A stretch of DNA of 64,000 bases from Acidimicrobiaceae bacterium (GTDB lineage: Bacteria; Actinomycetota; Acidimicrobiia; Acidimicrobiales; Aldehydirespiratoraceae). Positions 1 to 8,831 of the stretch are shown here, piece after piece; the stretch's first letter is position 1, and every line of letters begins with the position of its first letter. Location: NCBI GenBank assembly GCA_009845995.1, contig VXYK01000011.1, positions 1 through 64,000 on the forward strand, in the 5' to 3' direction. The notes beneath the pieces were generated by a model. The model saw only the letters and a list, made by a program, of their open reading frames with translations. It did not search any database and was not told the DNA's origin. The position numbers and the translations under genes are program-made.

Positions 1-782
1 CCCGACGCCCGCTCATGGTTCAACAAACCCGACGCCACCGCCCAACCACCGTTCACGTCACCGATGACGGCGTCAGAATCAAGACACACATCAGTGAAGA
101 ACTCTTGACAGAAATCACGGACACCGTTGGATTGTTTGATCCAGTCGACATCGACTCCGGGCTGATCGATCTTCATCAAGAACATGGTCAGTCCACCATG
201 TTTGGTGGCGTCCCAGTCAGTGCGAGCCAGACACATCGCATAGTCGCAGAAGATCGCGAAGGTGCTCCAAGTCTTTGCCCCGTTGAGCACCCATGTTTCG
301 CCGTCGCGCTCGGCTCGAGTGACCGCGCCGGCAAGGTCTGAACCGCCGGTCGGCTCAGAAAGAAACTGCACCCACAGTTCATCGCCGCGCAGGATGCCCT
401 CGATATAGCGCCGCTTCTGGTTCTCAGTACCGAACTCAAGCAGGGTGGGAGCGATGATCGACAGGGTCGGAATGTTGAAGAAGGTCGGCATCTCATAACC
501 AACGGTCTCTTCATTGAATGCGTGCTGATGAGCGGGCGTGAGGCCCTGCCCCCCGTACTCCTTCGGAAAAACCAGACCGGCGAAGCCGCCGTCGAACAAG
601 CGACGCTGCAGCACACGGGCCCGATCAACCACCCGCTGGTCAAGCTCCGACGACGACACCTGGGGCGCATCCGCGCTGAGAAGCGGCATATTGTCCGCCA
701 ACCAGGCACGGGCTCGCAGCTTGAAAGACTCGACGTTCTCAGACTCTGGAGAGTCGGGATGCGGATGCTCGTTCACAGTCAT
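1..782 (-). CDS. Acyl-CoA dehydrogenase, FadE family (3' part outside window)
   Basis: This is a flavin-dependent acyl-CoA dehydrogenase, which introduces a 2,3 double bond into an acyl-CoA thioester. Reading the minus strand from ATG at 782 gives 260 open residues that run off the left edge, so the C-terminus and catalytic region are missing. Family landmarks are KEYGGQG (about residues 74-80), the FAD/substrate segment SEPTGGSD (142-149) and NGAKTW (167-172). Its start overlaps the stop of the next acyl-CoA dehydrogenase by 4 bp (ATGA), so the two are translationally coupled. Paired genes of this kind often encode heteromeric FadE enzymes for bulky substrates such as sterol side chains. The substrate cannot be read from the sequence. 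Confidence 0.9.
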   Translation of the reverse strand, partial: MTVNEHPHPDSPESENVESFKLRARAWLADNMPLLSADAPQVSSSELDQRVVDRARVLQRRLFDGGFAGLVFPKEYGGQGLTPAHQHAFNEETVGYEMPTFFNIPTLSIIAPTLLEFGTENQKRRYIEGILRGDELWVQFLSEPTGGSDLAGAVTRAERDGETWVLNGAKTWSTFAIFCDYAMCLARTDWDATKHGGLTMFLMKIDQPGVDVDWIKQSNGVRDFCQEFFTDVCLDSDAVIGDVNGGWAVASGLLNHERAS

Positions 783-1912
783 GATGCTTCGCCGGTCTCA
801 GCCAACAGACCCGCAGCCAACGCCATGCGGTGCTCGCGGGGAGTCCCATAGAGGTTGCGATTCACAGTCGCGCGACGCAGGTAGAGGTGAAGGTCGTGCT
901 CCCAAGTCACACCCATCCCACCGTGAAGTTGAACACAGTCCTGGATCAGCTCGAGCGCCCGGTCGCCAACATAGGACTTCGCGACACGGGCCAGATGATC
1001 AGCATCAGACGCTCCGTTCGCGACCGCAGTCGCCGCGGCTTGAGTCGTCGCCTGCATCGACTCAGACCAGAGTTTCATATCGGCGAAACGATGCTTGAGC
1101 GCTTGATAAGAAGCCAAGGGCCGCCCGAAGGTGTAGCGATGAAAAGCCCACTCGATGGTGAACTCCAGGACGCGTTCCGCGATTCCGGCAGTCTCAGCGC
1201 ACTGCAGCACCAGCGCGAGCTGAATCTGCGATTCGATGGCATCGGCTCCTTGGTTGAAACCGCCAAGAAGCTGATTCGGGCCAACCCCCACATCATGAAA
1301 CCTGACTTCAGCGAAGCGTCGCACCAGGTCCAAGCCTTCAAGTGGCACGATCTCCACGCCCGGAGTGCCGGCCGCAATCAGAAACTGGCTCGGCCTCGCC
1401 GCCCCGTCACAACTCACCAACAACCACTGCGCCTGCGCTGCAGCCTCCGCGACAGGACAAGTTCCAGAGAGGACAAGACCACCGTCACGCGAAACCACGC
1501 TGATCGCAGGTCCGGCGCCGAACACTGGTGGACACCATGTCGCCACAACCTCGCCCGCCCCAAGACCATCAAGAACCGCGAGGCGCTGCTCGTCTGAACC
1601 CGCCGCCGCAACCGCTGCGGCCACGACATTGCACCCCAGAAAGGGACCAGGCGCCACCAAGCGACCCAACTGCTCCGCAATGGTCGCGAGTTCGGCTACG
1701 CCGGCACCGCTGGCAGCGGAGCCCCCGAATTCGTCGGGAACCAACAAAGAGGTCCAACCAAGCTGAGCCCCCTGGCGCCACCAATCCGCAGAAAACCCAT
1801 CCGGGTTGTCGGCCAACTCCCGAACGACGGACAAATCACAGGTATCGGCCAAGAAGCGCGCAGTGGTCTCACGCAGCAACTCGACATCGTCAGTCGGCGC
1901 GAGATTCAACAC
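779..1912 (-). CDS. Acyl-CoA dehydrogenase, second subunit-like (377 aa)
   Basis: Acyl-CoA dehydrogenase with the normal three-part fold. It has an N-terminal helical domain with DEFGGSA, a middle beta domain, and a C-terminal helical domain with HGGMGVTWEHDLHLY. I chose the GTG at 1912, which starts VLNLAPTDDVELLRE. The open frame continues upstream to 2059, but the extra 49 residues do not resemble the family. The C-terminal motif reads LYGTPREHR where many active homologues have YEGTxEIQ, so the usual catalytic glutamate appears to be absent. With the ATGA overlap to the following acyl-CoA dehydrogenase, it may be the non-catalytic partner of an alpha2-beta2 enzyme. That pairing is inference. 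Confidence 0.88.
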   Translation of the reverse strand: MLNLAPTDDVELLRETTARFLADTCDLSVVRELADNPDGFSADWWRQGAQLGWTSLLVPDEFGGSAASGAGVAELATIAEQLGRLVAPGPFLGCNVVAAAVAAAGSDEQRLAVLDGLGAGEVVATWCPPVFGAGPAISVVSRDGGLVLSGTCPVAEAAAQAQWLLVSCDGAARPSQFLIAAGTPGVEIVPLEGLDLVRRFAEVRFHDVGVGPNQLLGGFNQGADAIESQIQLALVLQCAETAGIAERVLEFTIEWAFHRYTFGRPLASYQALKHRFADMKLWSESMQATTQAAATAVANGASDADHLARVAKSYVGDRALELIQDCVQLHGGMGVTWEHDLHLYLRRATVNRNLYGTPREHRMALAAGLLAETGEAS

Positions 1913-2058
1913 GGTTTCAGTCTCGCATGAGAACCCATAGCGAAAGCCAAATCGCCAAAACAATCCGGTCGCCCAACCGGACAACCAACCGGCCGAATCG
2001 CAGCGAACGCCAATGCACAGATAGTTTTGTCTCGAACCGCTCACTTGGGGGAGAACCA

Positions 2059-3291
2059 ATGTCTGCAGACACCGTCGCTGAAGATGAACTAGTTCGGTTT
2101 GCGGAGCGTTGCCGGGTATTCCTCGACGAACACGCCGTCGGAATGCACTCCGACGGCACCCCCGACCCTCGCGGAGTCAGGCGACTCGCGGCCAACAAGG
2201 AGTTCCAACAAGCACTGGCCGAAGCAGGCCTCGCCGGCATCGTCTACCCGTCCGAATACGGAGGGGCCGGACTTACCCGAGCACACGACCGGGTCTGGCG
2301 CGACATATACGCCGAATACCCGAACATGAGCTTCGAGTTCACGATCTCCCACGGCATGTGCCTGCCGATGCTGGCCGAATACGGCACCCACGAACAAAAG
2401 GCCAGGTTCTTGGCGGACAACATCAGCGGACGCACCCTCTGGTGCCAGATGTTCTCAGAACCAGGAGCAGGATCCGACGTGGCCAGCCTCCAAACAAGGG
2501 CAGAACGCGACGGTGACACCTGGATCATCAACGGCCAGAAAGTATGGACCACCCTGGCCCACGTCAGCGACTACGGCGTGATCATCGCCCGCACTGACCC
2601 GAACGTGCCCAAACACGCCGGCATCTCCATGTTCATCGTGCCGATGGACACCCCCGGAGTTGAGGTTCGACCGATCAACCAGATCGACGGCGGCACCCAC
2701 TTCAACGAAGTGTTCTTCACCGATGTTGAGATCCCCGCAGACAACCTCCTCGGCGATCTCAACAACGGCTGGAACATGGCCACCGCCATGCTGATGTACG
2801 AACGCGTGGCCATCGGCACCGGCGCCACTGGAGGCGTCCGCCATGATCGAGCCGACCAGCTCATCGAAGAAGCCGCCAAACGCGGGATCATCGACGACCC
2901 GGTGCTGCGCCAGAAACTCATGCGGATCTACACCATGGAAACCTGCCAGTCACTCGTCTCGATGCGTACTCGGGCCGAGATGAAAGCCGGAAAAACCCCT
3001 GGACCCGGCGGTTCCATCAGCAAGCTAGCCACCACGATGATCATGGACCAGGTACGCGACGTCTCCATGGAAATCGTCGGCGCCGGCGGTGTCGCCTGGG
3101 ACGACGAATCCGATGGTCGCTGGCAACGCGGGGCCCTGACGAGCCTGCAAGGAGGGATCGCCGGAGGAACCAACGAGATACAGCGCAACATCATCGGTGA
3201 CCGAGTGTTGGGACTGCCTCGCGACATAAGCGTCGACAAAGGCGTCCCGTTCAAAGACCTCAAGGTCGGCACACAACAAGCTCCCGCATAA
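2059..3291 (+). CDS. Acyl-CoA dehydrogenase (410 aa)
   Basis: A complete acyl-CoA dehydrogenase, divergent from the pair before it. The start ATG at 2059 has a GGGGGAGA ribosome site just upstream; the frame is open further 5' but that part is the antisense of the neighbour. Motifs are SEYGGAG (65-71), MFSEPGAGSD (131-140) and a C-terminal GGTNEIQ (369-375), which keeps a glutamate where the family base sits. It is followed after 28 bp by an amidohydrolase on the same strand, so the two probably share a transcript and a catabolic pathway. The substrate is unknown. Confidence 0.92.
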   Translation: MSADTVAEDELVRFAERCRVFLDEHAVGMHSDGTPDPRGVRRLAANKEFQQALAEAGLAGIVYPSEYGGAGLTRAHDRVWRDIYAEYPNMSFEFTISHGMCLPMLAEYGTHEQKARFLADNISGRTLWCQMFSEPGAGSDVASLQTRAERDGDTWIINGQKVWTTLAHVSDYGVIIARTDPNVPKHAGISMFIVPMDTPGVEVRPINQIDGGTHFNEVFFTDVEIPADNLLGDLNNGWNMATAMLMYERVAIGTGATGGVRHDRADQLIEEAAKRGIIDDPVLRQKLMRIYTMETCQSLVSMRTRAEMKAGKTPGPGGSISKLATTMIMDQVRDVSMEIVGAGGVAWDDESDGRWQRGALTSLQGGIAGGTNEIQRNIIGDRVLGLPRDISVDKGVPFKDLKVGTQQAPA

Positions 3292-3319
3292 GTCCAAACC
3301 ACCACCGCAAAAGACACCC

Positions 3320-4768
3320 ATGAACACCGAACCCATCGACTACGGGCCGACCCCGGAGGTCACCGGGATACTCGACGAACTCGACCACCCGGTCATCGAC
3401 ACCGACGGTCACGTCATCGAGTTCCTTCCCTGGGTACGTGACCTTGTCGTCGATATAGCAGGAAACGATGTAGCCAAGCGTTTCGACCAAATGGTCAACG
3501 GGAGCGCCGGCATCCGCCAGGTACCAACCGAGCGCCGACGACAAGCTGGCGTCACCCGCAGCGCCTGGTGGGGACTACCGGCGCGCAACACGCTCGACCG
3601 GGCCACAGCAATGCTCCCCGAACTGCTCTACCAACGCCTCGACCAAATCGGGGTCGACGTGGCACTCCTCTACCCCACATACGGCCTGACCGTCACGGCC
3701 TATCCCGACGACGAACTGCGCCAAGCCATGGCCCGGGCGTTCAACATCTACATGGCCCGAGCCTACGAACCATACGGCGATCGTCTGATCGGTGTGGCCT
3801 CGATCCCGATGTTCACACCCGACGAGGCACTCGCCGAACTAGACCATGCCGTCGGCACTCTCGGCCTGCGAGCCGTGATGCTCTCAGGAGTGATACCTCG
3901 ACCGTTGCCAGGCGCACAGGACCACCGCGCCGCGCGCTTCATGAACGGGGTCGGCCACGACAGCGAATACGACTACGACCCGGTCTGGAAACGCTGCGAA
4001 GAACTCGGAGTCTGCCCCACCTTCCACGCATCAGGACAGGGCTGGGGCACCCGCGCGTCACGCACCAACTACGTCTACAACCACATCGGCAACTTCGCCA
4101 CAGCCGGAGAAGCCGCTGCCCGTTCATTGCTACTCGGTGGCGCCCCAATGCGTTTCCCCGACCTCCGCTGGGCTTTTCTCGAAGGCGGGGTCGGCTGGGG
4201 AGCCAACCTGTTGGGCGATGCCATCGGGCATTTCGAAAAACGCAACGTCGACGGCATCAAACACTACGATCCAGCCGCAATCGACCGAGACCAACTCCAA
4301 GCGCTCTTCGACCGTCACGGAACCAGCGAACACTCAGACCGCATCAGCGAACTCGACTACGCGCTCACCATGCTCTCAGACGCGAACGAAGACCGATCCA
4401 CCATCGACGAATGGGCCGAGAGCCAGATCACCACCGTCGATGAGCTGATTGAGATCTTTCGAGACCGCTTCTATTTCGGCTGCGAAGCGGACGACCCCAT
4501 GAACGCGCTGGCCTACCGAACCGACCTGCTGCCCGGCGGTATCGCGATGCGTGCCATCTTCGCCTCAGACATCGGACATTGGGACGTGCCCGACATACGA
4601 GAGGTGCTACCCGAAGCCTACGAACTGGTGGAGAAGGGGCTCATCAGCCCAGCAGACTTCCGAAGGTTCACTTTTGAAGACCCGGTAAGGCTCTTCACCG
4701 CTCAGAACCCTGACTTCTTCGCATCCACCACGGTCGCTGAAGCTGCCCGAACAGTTGCCGCGTCTTAG
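3320..4768 (+). CDS. Amidohydrolase-family metal-dependent hydrolase (482 aa)
   Basis: A TIM-barrel hydrolase of the amidohydrolase-2 type, the family of aminocarboxymuconate-semialdehyde decarboxylase and related ring-cleavage hydrolases. Visible metal-ligand candidates are DTDGH (27-31, in place of the common HxH), FHASG (235-239, with His236) and ASDIGHWD (415-422, with Asp417). It ends in a short helical extension. It lies 28 bp after an acyl-CoA dehydrogenase on the same strand and overlaps the convergent acyl-CoA dehydrogenase by 4 bp, so it sits among catabolic genes. Whether it hydrolyses or decarboxylates, and its substrate, cannot be told from sequence alone. Confidence 0.85.
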   Translation: MNTEPIDYGPTPEVTGILDELDHPVIDTDGHVIEFLPWVRDLVVDIAGNDVAKRFDQMVNGSAGIRQVPTERRRQAGVTRSAWWGLPARNTLDRATAMLPELLYQRLDQIGVDVALLYPTYGLTVTAYPDDELRQAMARAFNIYMARAYEPYGDRLIGVASIPMFTPDEALAELDHAVGTLGLRAVMLSGVIPRPLPGAQDHRAARFMNGVGHDSEYDYDPVWKRCEELGVCPTFHASGQGWGTRASRTNYVYNHIGNFATAGEAAARSLLLGGAPMRFPDLRWAFLEGGVGWGANLLGDAIGHFEKRNVDGIKHYDPAAIDRDQLQALFDRHGTSEHSDRISELDYALTMLSDANEDRSTIDEWAESQITTVDELIEIFRDRFYFGCEADDPMNALAYRTDLLPGGIAMRAIFASDIGHWDVPDIREVLPEAYELVEKGLISPADFRRFTFEDPVRLFTAQNPDFFASTTVAEAARTVAAS

Positions 4769-6003
4769 ACCGGAAGGTTGCCCGTAGCAGACTTCGTCGT
4801 GCCGTGGTCCTTGTAGGCAGCGATCGTGCGCTGTGCGATCCGCATCTGATGGACCTCATCTGCCCCATCGGCAAAACGCGCCCAGCGGGCATGTTGGAAC
4901 ATGTGAGCCAGAGGGGTGTCGGTCGAGTAGCCCAGAGCGCCGTGCACCTGAATTGCGCGATCAATGATCCGGTTCAACGAATTCGCCACGAAGTGCTTCG
5001 CCATCGACACTTCAGACTTGAAATCTTCATTGGCGTCGATCTTCGAAGCAGCGTGCAGCACCATCAACTTGCACTGATACAGCTCCATGGCCGAATCGGC
5101 GATCATCCACTGAATACCCTGCTTCTCGGCCAGAATCGAACCGTGGCTGTATCGATCGAGCGAGCGGGCCACCATCATGTCGAGCGCCGTTTCGGCTTGA
5201 GCAATCCAACGCATGCAATGAGCCAAGCGGGCGGGACCCAGACGGTACTGGCCTAGCAGATGGCCCTGTCCCGGGCCGCCGAGCATCTGACTCTCATGCA
5301 AACGCAAGTCTTCGATGAGGATCTCAGAGTGTCCGGTGCCGCCATGCATCGTCTCGATCTGCCGGACCTCTGTCCAACCGGGCGTAGGAAGGTCGACGAT
5401 GAACGCAGTGTTGGCCGCCTGAGGGAGATCCGGGTCGTCTTCGGTCCGAACGATCAGGATGGCGAAGTCGGCACGATGGGTGTTGGAGATAAACCACTTG
5501 TGGCCGTTGAGAACCCATTCCTCGCCGTCTTGGTAGCCGTTGCTGCGGATCAGAGTCGGGTCGGAACCGGCTACCTCCGGTTCGGTCATCGCGAAACACG
5601 ACCAGACGGTTCCCTGACACAACGGCTTCAAGTATTTCTCTGCCTGAGCGGGAGTTGCCCAATGCAGCAGAGTGTGCATGTTGCCCTCATCAGGCGCCTG
5701 ACAATTGAGCACCCACGGGCCGTAATACGACTTGGCCGCCTCGGCTTGCACCATCGCCAACGCCACATGGCCCAGACCCATCCCGCCCCACTCGACTGGC
5801 ATGTGTGGCAGCCAAAGACCCTGCTTGTGGGCCTTCTTACGCAAACCGATCAACCGTTCGACCCGTTGCTTGCCCTCCAGCGCCGGACCATCACCATGGC
5901 CCTCAATCTCTGCGGTTGCCGGTTTAACCACCTCGTTGATGAACTCGCGAACTCGACCACGGATCGCTTCGTGCTCTGGACTCAGAGTGAAGTCGATAGC
6001 CAC
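4765..6003 (-). CDS. Acyl-CoA dehydrogenase, ACAD10/11-like (412 aa)
   Basis: A fourth acyl-CoA dehydrogenase, starting at GTG 6003. It carries VEWGGMG near residue 71, the FAD segment MTEPEVAGSD, NGHKWFISN, and the C-terminal ALGYSTDTPLAHMFQ followed by FADGADEVH. GADEVH is the form seen in the ACAD10/ACAD11-like branch, in contrast to the GGTNEIQ of the gene at 2059. It follows ftsX after 9 bp on the same strand, which is probably chance adjacency after rearrangement and not a shared function. Its 3' end overlaps the convergent amidohydrolase by 4 bp. Confidence 0.9.
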   Translation of the reverse strand: MAIDFTLSPEHEAIRGRVREFINEVVKPATAEIEGHGDGPALEGKQRVERLIGLRKKAHKQGLWLPHMPVEWGGMGLGHVALAMVQAEAAKSYYGPWVLNCQAPDEGNMHTLLHWATPAQAEKYLKPLCQGTVWSCFAMTEPEVAGSDPTLIRSNGYQDGEEWVLNGHKWFISNTHRADFAILIVRTEDDPDLPQAANTAFIVDLPTPGWTEVRQIETMHGGTGHSEILIEDLRLHESQMLGGPGQGHLLGQYRLGPARLAHCMRWIAQAETALDMMVARSLDRYSHGSILAEKQGIQWMIADSAMELYQCKLMVLHAASKIDANEDFKSEVSMAKHFVANSLNRIIDRAIQVHGALGYSTDTPLAHMFQHARWARFADGADEVHQMRIAQRTIAAYKDHGTTKSATGNLPV

Positions 6004-6012
6004 AACGCTCCC

Positions 6013-6909
6013 TCAGACATCCAGATAGCGAGTCACGGCAACAGCGGAACCGATGCCCGACACAACAATCGCGATCCCCAACACAAGCAGGCTGGTGGAG
6101 TAGAACTCACCTTGATCAACCCGAAATCCCTGCATGAGCTGCAGGCTGTCGGGTTCACTCAGTCCCTTGATGACCGTGTCATCGAGAATCCTCAAGCCGA
6201 CCCAAGCCCCCATAGCGCCCAAAACCGCCTGGACCAGACCCTCAAGCATGAACGGCACGCGGATAAACCAGTTGGTTGCGCCGACCACCTTCATGATCTC
6301 GATTTCGGCACCGCGGCTGCGGATCGCGCTCACGATGTTGGTCAAGATCAGCAGTGTTGCCGCAGTGAGCAGAATCACCGAACCCACCAGGAAGACCCTG
6401 GTCACCTTGTCGGCGAGGCGCTGAATGTCGCGGATCGTCTGATCAGCTGATACAACCTCCTCCACGCCGGGGCGACCAACGAATTGATCCGACAATTCGG
6501 CGACAACATCAGCGTCGGGATTCTCCGGAACCACCCGATAAGACGGTGGCAGAACATCTGGGGAAACAACCTCTATCAATTCTGGTGTGTCGGAGAAAAT
6601 CTCCCGGAACTCTTGATAGGCCTGATTCTGGTCGACATACACCCATTCCTTGATCGCCGGAGAGCCCTCGATGCTGTTGCGAATGTTCGCATCTTGTTCT
6701 GCGGTCGCTTCGGGCTGCATCCAAACCACAAACTCGATACCGCCCTCCCATCTGGCAGTCGCGTTGTCGACCGCATAGTTGAACAGAAAGAAGCCGCCGA
6801 AGAGCCACAGCGAAACTCCGATCGTGATGATCGCGGCGGCCGACGACAGCACGTTGCGCCACAGATTCTGGCCGGTTTCACGAAGGACATATCTCGGACT
6901 GAGCGCCAT
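6013..6909 (-). CDS. ftsX: Cell division protein FtsX (permease-like subunit)
   Basis: Integral membrane partner of FtsE. FtsEX activates peptidoglycan hydrolases at the division site and does not transport a substrate. The 298 residues show a short cytoplasmic N-terminus, a first membrane helix near 20-41, a large extracytoplasmic domain (about 45-165) and three more helices towards the C-terminus, the standard FtsX plan. It lies 5 bp after ftsE, as in most bacteria, so they are co-expressed. Length and the ending DV are normal for actinobacterial FtsX. Confidence 0.95.
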   Translation of the reverse strand: MALSPRYVLRETGQNLWRNVLSSAAAIITIGVSLWLFGGFFLFNYAVDNATARWEGGIEFVVWMQPEATAEQDANIRNSIEGSPAIKEWVYVDQNQAYQEFREIFSDTPELIEVVSPDVLPPSYRVVPENPDADVVAELSDQFVGRPGVEEVVSADQTIRDIQRLADKVTRVFLVGSVILLTAATLLILTNIVSAIRSRGAEIEIMKVVGATNWFIRVPFMLEGLVQAVLGAMGAWVGLRILDDTVIKGLSEPDSLQLMQGFRVDQGEFYSTSLLVLGIAIVVSGIGSAVAVTRYLDV

Positions 6910-6914
6910 AAAAC

Positions 6915-7592
6915 CTACTCGTAGACACCGCGAGCCTGATCGCGGACAACCACACCCCGATCGAGTTCGATGACCCGGCGACGCATCGTGTCTACGATGC
7001 TGCGATCGTGGGTGGCCATCACCACCGTCGTGCCCGTGCGATTGATCCGATCAAGCAGCTTCATGATCCCGACCGAGGTCTGGGGATCGAGGTTTCCCGT
7101 GGGCTCGTCTGCCAACAGAATCGGAGGACGATTGACGAACGCGCGCGCCACCGACACCCGCTGCTGCTCGCCCCCAGAAAGTTCATGGGGAAAGTTGTCC
7201 ATCTTTGCGGTCAGGCCGACGAGTTCAAGGATTGCAGGCACCTGCTTGCGCACAACATGGCGGGGCTTGCCGATCACCTCGAGCGCGAAGGCAACATTCT
7301 CGGCCACGGTCTTCTTGGGAAGCAGCTTGAAGTCTTGGAATATGAAGCCGATGTTGCGCCGCAGGAAAGGCACCCTCCAAGCGCCGAGCGTGCCGATATC
7401 TTTGCCCGCGACATAAATCGTCCCATGTTCGGGGAGTTCCTCACGATTCAGCAATCGGATGAACGTCGACTTGCCCGATCCCGAAGGGCCAACGAGAAAC
7501 ACGAATTCGCCCTTGGCGATATCCACGGTGACATCACGGACCGCAACAACGGTGCCCTTGTAAACCTTGGTCACGTTGTTGAGTTTGATCAT
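6915..7592 (-). CDS. ftsE: Cell division ATP-binding protein FtsE
   Basis: ABC-type ATPase of the FtsEX complex. Walker [10 protein letters not shown] (35-43), Q-loop near Gln86, signature LSGGEQQR (138-145) and Walker [10 protein letters not shown] (158-166) are all intact, and 225 residues is typical. The ATG at 7592 is preceded by an AGGAT ribosome site. ftsX follows after 5 bp, and prfB lies upstream in the same direction across a 101-bp gap. The order prfB-ftsE-ftsX is common in Actinomycetota. Confidence 0.97.
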   Translation of the reverse strand: MIKLNNVTKVYKGTVVAVRDVTVDIAKGEFVFLVGPSGSGKSTFIRLLNREELPEHGTIYVAGKDIGTLGAWRVPFLRRNIGFIFQDFKLLPKKTVAENVAFALEVIGKPRHVVRKQVPAILELVGLTAKMDNFPHELSGGEQQRVSVARAFVNRPPILLADEPTGNLDPQTSVGIMKLLDRINRTGTTVVMATHDRSIVDTMRRRVIELDRGVVVRDQARGVYE

Positions 7593-7693
7593 CTCGATCC
7601 TGTCTTTTGCATTGCTGCGGTGTCAGTGTGCCTCATGGGTTGCTCACATCAGCCGACCGCGGGACACTACCAGCGGGCGGGGGTCAATCCGAG

Positions 7694-8806
7694 TCAATCC
7701 GTGGAGTTCCGCGCTCTGGTCCAACGAAGCCAGGCCTCCATGAACGCTTCGATCTCGCCGTTGAGAACTCCTTCAATCTGCGATGTCTCGTGATCGGTGC
7801 GTAGATCCTTGACCATCTGGTACGGCTGCATCACATAGCTGCGGATCTGGCTGCCGAAACCCACGTTGTCCTGTGTGCCCGTAATCCCGGCTATTTCGGC
7901 CTCACGCTTCTTGCGCTCGAGATCCAAAAGTTTGGCTGCCATCATCTGTATTGCGCGGTCCTTGTTCTGGTGCTGGCTTCGTTCATTCTGGCAACTCGTC
8001 ACCAGACCCGTCGGCAGGTGGGTGATGCGCACAGCCGAATCAGTGACGTTGACATGCTGACCACCAGCACCAGAAGAACGATATGTGTCGATCCGAAGCT
8101 CCTTCTCATCGATATCGATCTCATTTGCCACCTCCTCGAAGAACGGAGCCACCTGTACCGCCGAAAAAGCCGTCTGACGTTTGCCCTCGTTGTTGAACGG
8201 CGAGATCCGAACCAACCGGTGCACACCATGTTCAGCCTGCATCAGCCCGTAAGCATGACGCCCCTTGAGAATGAACTCGACACTGGACAGACCCGCCTCG
8301 GTGCCTTCAGAGACCGCAGTGATCTCAACTTCGAAACCTCTTCGATCGGCCCAACGGTTGTACATCCGCATCAGCATCTCGGCCCAATCCTGAGCGTCTG
8401 TCCCTCCCTCCCCCGACTTGATCTGACAAACCGCATCGCCCTCATCGAATTCACCGGTGAACAGCGAGCGCACCTCCAAGTCGTCGAGCTGGGCTTCAAG
8501 CACCGCCGACGCCTGCGCGATCTCAGCACTGAGCAAGTCCTCCCCTTCCTCACGCGCAAGTTCATGCAGCGTCTCCACGTCGTCTAGATCAGCGCAAAGG
8601 CGACTGAAAAGGGTCAGATCTTCGTTCACGGCCGCGAACTCCGAGGTGATCCTGCGAGCTGAGTCTTGATCATCCCAGAGGTCCGCACGCGACGCCTCTG
8701 CCTCAAGCTGGGGACGGCGAGCCTCAAGATCTGCGATTCTCAGATATCTGGACGCTTCTTCGACTCGACTTCGGATCGCGGCAAGTTGATCAGTGAAGTC
8801 CTGCAT
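7694..8806 (-). CDS. prfB: Peptide chain release factor 2
   Basis: Release factor 2 ends translation at UGA and UAA. The stop-recognition tripeptide SPF is at 202-204 and the catalytic GGQ at 248-250. I chose ATG 8806 (MQDFTDQLAAIR), giving 370 residues; the frame is open further upstream into the secA end. The region that in many bacteria holds an in-frame UGA and a programmed +1 frameshift (around codon 25) reads straight through here (EASRYLRIADLEARR), so the autoregulatory frameshift is absent. It lies 25 bp after secA and is probably co-transcribed with it. Confidence 0.96.
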   Translation of the reverse strand: MQDFTDQLAAIRSRVEEASRYLRIADLEARRPQLEAEASRADLWDDQDSARRITSEFAAVNEDLTLFSRLCADLDDVETLHELAREEGEDLLSAEIAQASAVLEAQLDDLEVRSLFTGEFDEGDAVCQIKSGEGGTDAQDWAEMLMRMYNRWADRRGFEVEITAVSEGTEAGLSSVEFILKGRHAYGLMQAEHGVHRLVRISPFNNEGKRQTAFSAVQVAPFFEEVANEIDIDEKELRIDTYRSSGAGGQHVNVTDSAVRITHLPTGLVTSCQNERSQHQNKDRAIQMMAAKLLDLERKKREAEIAGITGTQDNVGFGSQIRSYVMQPYQMVKDLRTDHETSQIEGVLNGEIEAFMEAWLRWTRARNSTD

Positions 8807-8831
8807 CGTTACATATCCTGCATCGTCAGCG

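Noticed and set aside
1528..2058. N-terminal extension of the acyl-CoA dehydrogenase at 2059
   Set aside because: The 177-residue extension is antisense to the divergent acyl-CoA dehydrogenase and is Arg/Pro-rich; the ATG at 2059 has a good ribosome site.
5260..6450. 396-residue open frame opposite an acyl-CoA dehydrogenase and ftsX
   Set aside because: It covers two well-supported genes on the other strand and has no recognisable domain.
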